A stretch of 64,000 nt of DNA from Streptomyces leeuwenhoekii (lineage in GTDB: Bacteria; Actinomycetota; Actinomycetes; Streptomycetales; Streptomycetaceae): assembly GCF_001013905.1 (NCBI RefSeq), contig NZ_LN831789.1, positions 1-64,000 of the forward strand. Reading direction: 5' to 3'. The translations under genes and the position numbers were made by a program. This document shows, one piece after another, positions 60,817 to 64,000 of this stretch. The notes under the pieces are model-generated. The model searched no databases. It was given only the letters and a program-made list of their open reading frames with translations, and was not told the DNA's origin. Every line of letters begins with the position of its first letter. The stretch's first letter is position 1.

Positions 60817-61122
60817 CTACATCTCGAAGGGCTTGGAGTTGAGCCAGCTGTACGGGCTCCTCCAGGCGCCGGCCTTCGCGGCGGGCCAGTCGAGCTCCCA
60901 GCCGGGCCGGTATCCGCAGGCCGACCAGCCGCCCGGGCGCCCGTGGGGGATCTCGCTTCCGGCCTCCGCCGCGGCGCGGGCCGCGTCGTAGACCTCGTGG
61001 GCGGCCTTCACGGCGGCGGCGCGGCTGTCGGCCCAGCCGGTGAAGACGTGCACGCCTTCCAGGCCGGGCGTCTCGGTGCTCCGTATGGGGACGTCGACCT
61101 CGTAGTACGGGGGCTGGGTCAT
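60817..61122 (-). CDS. Hypothetical protein (101 aa)
   Basis: Begins MTQPPYYEVDVPIRSTETPG. It has a compact alpha/beta pattern with VFTGWADSRAAAVKAAHEVY, then WSACGYRPGWELDWPAAKAG. ATG at 61122 is chosen over 61131 because GAGGAG would leave no space before the latter. Function unknown; same operon as the GGDEF and kinase genes. Confidence 0.65.
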   Translation of the reverse strand: MTQPPYYEVDVPIRSTETPGLEGVHVFTGWADSRAAAVKAAHEVYDAARAAAEAGSEIPHGRPGGWSACGYRPGWELDWPAAKAGAWRSPYSWLNSKPFEM

Positions 61123-61218
61123 GACGTCCATCTCCTCTCGTGATCGCGGCGGTTGAGGGACCACCGCGACCGCCCCGGCCGCGGCGGTGAGCCGGGGCCG
61201 GGGCGGCACGGAAGTCCG

Positions 61219-62172
61219 TCAGCCGTGGATCGCTTCGAGGTCCTGCGCCTCGAGGTCGGGGTCGTCCTCGTCGCCCTGGTCGTCGCCGTTCGGGCCGTGG
61301 ACGGTGCAGACGATGTCCTCGTCGTCGTCCAGGTCGCCGTTCAGCGCGCGGTACAGGCAGGTGACGCTGTAGGCGGGCACCCAGGCCCGGCCGGTGCATT
61401 CGTCGTCGTGCGGGCACGGCACCATCACGTCGAACCCGTAGTCGCCCTCGCCGTCCACGTCGGTGCGCAGGGCGAGGGTGAGGTACTGCTGACCGAGGCG
61501 GATCTCCGCGACGCGGTCGCCGCCGGCGACGTTCGAGCCGGGCTTCCACTGCCACAGCGGCAGGATCTCGTCGCCGAACATGCGGCGTACGAGGTTCAGC
61601 TCGCCGAGGCCCTCGCCGCCGTCCAGTCCGAGGTCGGCCTGCCGGGTCTCGCTCAGGCGCTCCAGGAACGGCAGCAGCCGGTAGAGGCTGTCGGCGAAGA
61701 CGACCTCGGGGAACCCTTCGGCCTTGAGGGTCCGGTGCGAGGCGACCATGGCCTGGTGCTGCTTGACGACCACGTCCTCCGGCACCGTGCGGTTGGCCGG
61801 CCGCGGACCCTGCCGCTCGATGCAGACACTGCCGGGGGTGGCGACCATGACCGCGATGGGCAGCATGTCGTGCCGCTTGGCGGCGGCGAGCAGCGGCTCC
61901 CTGGCGGACCTGGTGACGTTGGTGGCGTCGACGACCGTGAACAGCCGGCGGCGCATCCTCGCCTCCAGGAGCAGGTGCAGGGCGGCGACCGCGTCGCCGG
62001 TCGCGTCCTGGTCGCCCGCGTCGTCGCTGACGACCTCGCGCAGCGCGTCCAGGGACAGGACCTGCGAGGCGGGCCAGGTGCGCGCGATGGTGGACTTCCC
62101 GGCGCCGGAGGGGCCGACCAGGACCACCAGGCTGTGCTCGGGCATCGGCGGGTAGCAGATCAGCTCGGTCAT
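61219..62172 (-). CDS. P-loop kinase of the polynucleotide kinase type (317 aa)
   Basis: Walker A GPSGAGKST (20-28), then LSLDALREVVSDD, the VVDATNVTRSAREPLLAAA segment and RPANRTVPEDVVVKQHQ with the lid arginines. These form the pattern of the Pnkp/zeta-toxin-like kinase fold that phosphorylates 5'-OH ends of nucleic acids. The C-terminal ~130 residues are an extra acidic domain with CPHDDECTGR cysteines. The ATG is at 62172. It could supply 5'-phosphates for the ligase at 48.9 kb; this is speculation. Confidence 0.75.
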   Translation of the reverse strand: MTELICYPPMPEHSLVVLVGPSGAGKSTIARTWPASQVLSLDALREVVSDDAGDQDATGDAVAALHLLLEARMRRRLFTVVDATNVTRSAREPLLAAAKRHDMLPIAVMVATPGSVCIERQGPRPANRTVPEDVVVKQHQAMVASHRTLKAEGFPEVVFADSLYRLLPFLERLSETRQADLGLDGGEGLGELNLVRRMFGDEILPLWQWKPGSNVAGGDRVAEIRLGQQYLTLALRTDVDGEGDYGFDVMVPCPHDDECTGRAWVPAYSVTCLYRALNGDLDDDEDIVCTVHGPNGDDQGDEDDPDLEAQDLEAIHG

Positions 62173-62257
62173 GCGAGATCTCCTTGCGAGTGAGGGCGCC
62201 GGGCAGCCCAGAGGAGGCGCTGCCCGGCGTGAGGGATGAGTAGGTCGGCGGCTGACG

Positions 62258-62425
62258 TCAGCGGACGATCATGTGGGCGGGGTGGCCGTTCTTCATGTGG
62301 TCCACGCACTGCGGGCAGTCCTGACGTGGACCGAGCCCGGCGTGGGCCTCGCGGCTGGCGTACGCGTGGAACCAGCACTGGGTGCACTGTCTCCGGGGCG
62401 GGTTCGTCGCCTTCGTGCTCGCCAT
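62258..62425 (-). CDS. Small zinc-binding protein (55 aa)
   Basis: CTQC near the start and CPQC later form a zinc ribbon; it begins MASTKATNPPRRQCTQC. The ATG at 62425 has GGGAGG nine bases upstream and overlaps the stop of the upstream gene (TGATG). Typical of short nucleic-acid-binding plasmid proteins. Confidence 0.65.
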   Translation of the reverse strand: MASTKATNPPRRQCTQCWFHAYASREAHAGLGPRQDCPQCVDHMKNGHPAHMIVR

Positions 62426-62766
62426 CAGATGCCTCCCTGCTGCGGGTGGAGGGCGCGGGCAGCCCAGATGAGCCGCTGCCCGGCGTTGTCCGTGATCAGG
62501 GCGGCGGCCTCGTGCAGCGGGCAGGAGGCGTCGCCGTCGCGGTCGGGTTCGACCTGCTCGGCACGGCGCGCGGCGACGGTGAGCAGCTGCGCGACGGCCG
62601 CCATGAACCCGCCGGGCGGGTCGGTGTCCTCGATGAGCTCGCGCAGGATCGCGGCGAGCTCCTCCTGGTCGACGTCGTCGGCGCTGAGGTCGTCCTCGAT
62701 CTGCTGGAGGGCCAGCGAGGCGATCCCGACCGAGGCGCGGACGCGTTCCAGGCGGGTGCGGCTCAC
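62425..62766 (-). CDS. Hypothetical protein (113 aa)
   Basis: The GTG at 62766 overlaps the previous stop (GTGA). Acidic helical N-terminus (IASLALQQIEDDLSADDVDQ), then GFMAAVAQLLTVAARRAEQV and LITDNAGQRLIWAARAL. The last segment resembles a short sequence in the antisense of the next gap, suggesting an old duplication. Function unknown. Confidence 0.6.
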   Translation of the reverse strand: MSRTRLERVRASVGIASLALQQIEDDLSADDVDQEELAAILRELIEDTDPPGGFMAAVAQLLTVAARRAEQVEPDRDGDASCPLHEAAALITDNAGQRLIWAARALHPQQGGI

Positions 62767-63344
62767 CGGCGGCCGCCGGGGCGGGTGGTGAGCCAGGTGG
62801 TAACGGCGGCGGCGCCGATGCCGATGGCGCGGTGGAGTGCCGCGTCCAGCTCCATCCACGCACTGCCCGGTCCGGTGATCTCCTTGGTGACCGCGCCTTC
62901 GTCGTCGAGGCGGACCGCCTGGCAGTGCTCGATGTAGCCGGTCTTCTTGGTCTTCTTCGCGAGCCACAGCAGTACGGCGCCGCGGTCGATCGCGGCGTGC
63001 GTTCCGGCGTTGATGGCTGCGCCGGCGAGCAGCGCGGTGGGCGTGACGCGGTAGCCGAACGCACGCGTGATGCCGATGGTCGCGGCGAGCTGCACGGCGG
63101 TGTAGGACGCGACGTGGCAGGCCACCGCGCGCCTGCCGAGGGTGCTGGTGGTCATGGTCGGGCGGGTGGAGTCCGGCGTGGCGGGGGAGCCGTCGGCGTG
63201 GACCAGGTCCTTGCCGTACAGCCGCTTTCGGGAAGCCGTCTTCGATCCCTGGACCCAGTGGTCACATGCGGGATGGAGCTCGCCGAAGGTGGCCAGCAGG
63301 GTGCCGAACAGGGCGAGGCGCTCGGTGGTGAGGTGACGGGGCAT
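62763..63344 (-). CDS. Membrane protein (193 aa)
   Basis: Begins MPRHLTTERLALFGTLLATF. Cytosolic segment with HPACDHWVQGSKTASRKR and then hydrophobic helices VACHVASYTAVQLAATIGIT and PTALLAGAAINAGTHAAID. The pattern LYGKDLVHADGSPATPDSTR looks like a conserved loop. The ATG at 63344 has AGGAG upstream. I recall similar proteins on actinobacterial plasmids, function unknown. Confidence 0.65.
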   Translation of the reverse strand: MPRHLTTERLALFGTLLATFGELHPACDHWVQGSKTASRKRLYGKDLVHADGSPATPDSTRPTMTTSTLGRRAVACHVASYTAVQLAATIGITRAFGYRVTPTALLAGAAINAGTHAAIDRGAVLLWLAKKTKKTGYIEHCQAVRLDDEGAVTKEITGPGSAWMELDAALHRAIGIGAAAVTTWLTTRPGGRR

Positions 63345-63454
63345 GCTGGAGTTCTCCTGATCTCGATACGGGTGAAGGAGCGGGTGGCCGGCCCTTTGCC
63401 GATGCGCGGCCACCCGAGGTCCGACCCCGGCCGCACCGGCCGGGGTCGGGTCGT

Positions 63455-63742
63455 TCAGAACGGGGGTTCGTCCGGCCAGGCCGGGACAGGCAGGAGCCGG
63501 ATGCGCAGCTCGCGTCGGGACGCCCAGCAGCTGCACGCCTCCATCTCCGGGTTCGCGCCGCCGACCCACCAGCCGCCCGCTCCCCGGCAGTCGGGGCAGG
63601 TGCGGCGGGGCTGGGGCGTCAGCTCGATGCGGTGCCGGTCGGCGTACAGCCGCCAGTGGCCGGCCTTGAGGACGGCGGCCGCCGCGCCAACCGAGGCCGG
63701 GAACGGGGTGGGCGAGGACCAGGCGGAGCGACCGGAGGTCAG
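63455..63742 (-). CDS. DnaJ-type zinc-motif protein (about 95 aa)
   Basis: Ends with CPDCRGAGGWWVGGANPEM, then ACSCWASRRELRIRLLPVP, a DnaJ-like CxxCxGxG motif. No ATG or GTG fits. The frame becomes coding at TSGRSAW right at the overlap with the upstream gene's TGA, so translational coupling from a CTG (63742) is the best guess. Function unknown. Confidence 0.5.
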   Translation of the reverse strand: MTSGRSAWSSPTPFPASVGAAAAVLKAGHWRLYADRHRIELTPQPRRTCPDCRGAGGWWVGGANPEMEACSCWASRRELRIRLLPVPAWPDEPPF

Positions 63743-64000
63743 TCCCGGAAGGGGCAGCCGTTGTGCGGGTGCTGTTCGGCGGGCTCGGCCGGGACCGGGT
63801 ACGGCACCGGGACGTGGATTTCGGGCCGGACGCTGACCTTGGCCGGGCGTCCGATGACGCGGCGGCGCAGGGTCAGGCCGCGCAGCGCGAACGCGGACAG
63901 CAGCGTCCAGGCGAGGGCGGCCAGGCCAGCGGCGACGGGGCGGCTGGTGGCCGGGGTGGCCGTCCAGACCATGAACACGGTGGCCGCGCCCCACGCGGTC
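63739..64000 (-). CDS. Membrane protein, partial at window edge
   Basis: The frame stays open to the end of the window. It encodes two hydrophobic helices (GAATVFMVWTA; AAGLAALAWTLLSAFALRGL) and a cytoplasmic tail VSVRPEIHVPVPYPVP...GCPFRD. A GTG at 63978 exists, but the hydrophobic pattern suggests that the gene begins outside. It overlaps the zinc-motif gene. Confidence 0.55.
   Translation of the reverse strand, partial: TAWGAATVFMVWTATPATSRPVAAGLAALAWTLLSAFALRGLTLRRRVIGRPAKVSVRPEIHVPVPYPVPAEPAEQHPHNGCPFRD

Noticed and set aside
1..64000. CRISPR array, tRNA or rRNA genes
   Set aside because: No regularly spaced direct repeats with unique spacers and no tRNA-like cloverleaf or rRNA signature was noticed by eye; a tRNAscan-SE/Infernal run would settle this.

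Overview
The window looks like the left end of a linear Streptomyces replicon, probably a conjugative linear plasmid. The DNA is very GC-rich, with many GTG and TTG starts and GGAGG-type ribosome sites. Bases 1-230 are a chain of perfect palindromes with CTGCG or CTCCG loops, the arrangement of the archetypal Streptomyces telomere. The first base seems to lie only a few nucleotides inside the true end. A telomere-type helicase follows. Further in lie a five-site parS/parB/parA locus, a MobF-type relaxase and a replication-relaxation family protein, which point to a plasmid rather than a chromosome arm. A chromosome arm carrying an integrated plasmid is not excluded.

Layout. 0-3.7 kb: telomere, a small unknown gene and the helicase. 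4.0-7.9 kb: three tightly coupled genes (DUF4297-type nuclease, small middle component, SMC-like ABC ATPase with a zinc ribbon) that look like an ABC three-component conflict/defence system. 7.9-10.2 kb: remnants of an unknown gene and a Mu/TniA-type transposase. 10.4-13.5 kb: a cold-shock group (CspA-like protein, DEAD-box RNA helicase, CBS protein, small conserved protein). 13.6-21 kb: hemolysin III-like membrane protein, decayed genes, a recombinase remnant, a thioredoxin-like protein without its active-site cysteines, an IS5-family element and other transposase debris.

19.4-28.8 kb carries a dispersed partner-switching set: four STAS proteins, two intact RsbW-like ATPases plus a third in pieces, and a frameshifted PP2C phosphatase. 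Two members are preceded by near-identical 72-bp promoter regions with a SigB-like GNNT-N15-GGGTAT signature. A block of about 1.2 kb at 25.8-27.0 kb is repeated in direct orientation at 37.9-39.1 kb. The interval between the copies holds IS fragments, a toxin-antitoxin pair, a MarR regulator with an MFS exporter, and a large Shedu-type nuclease with an AbiJ-like N-terminus, a second probable anti-phage gene.

39.3-64 kb is plasmid backbone, mostly on the minus strand: a topoisomerase VI subunit A-like Toprim protein, zinc-ribbon proteins, the replication-relaxation protein, an IS110 element, the relaxase and its coupled partner, a LigC-type ATP-dependent DNA ligase, the par locus, a Tn554-type recombinase/TnpC pair, and an operon of a GGDEF protein, a P-loop kinase and several small proteins that continues past the right edge. 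No rRNA, tRNA or CRISPR array was seen, and no recognisable replication initiator.
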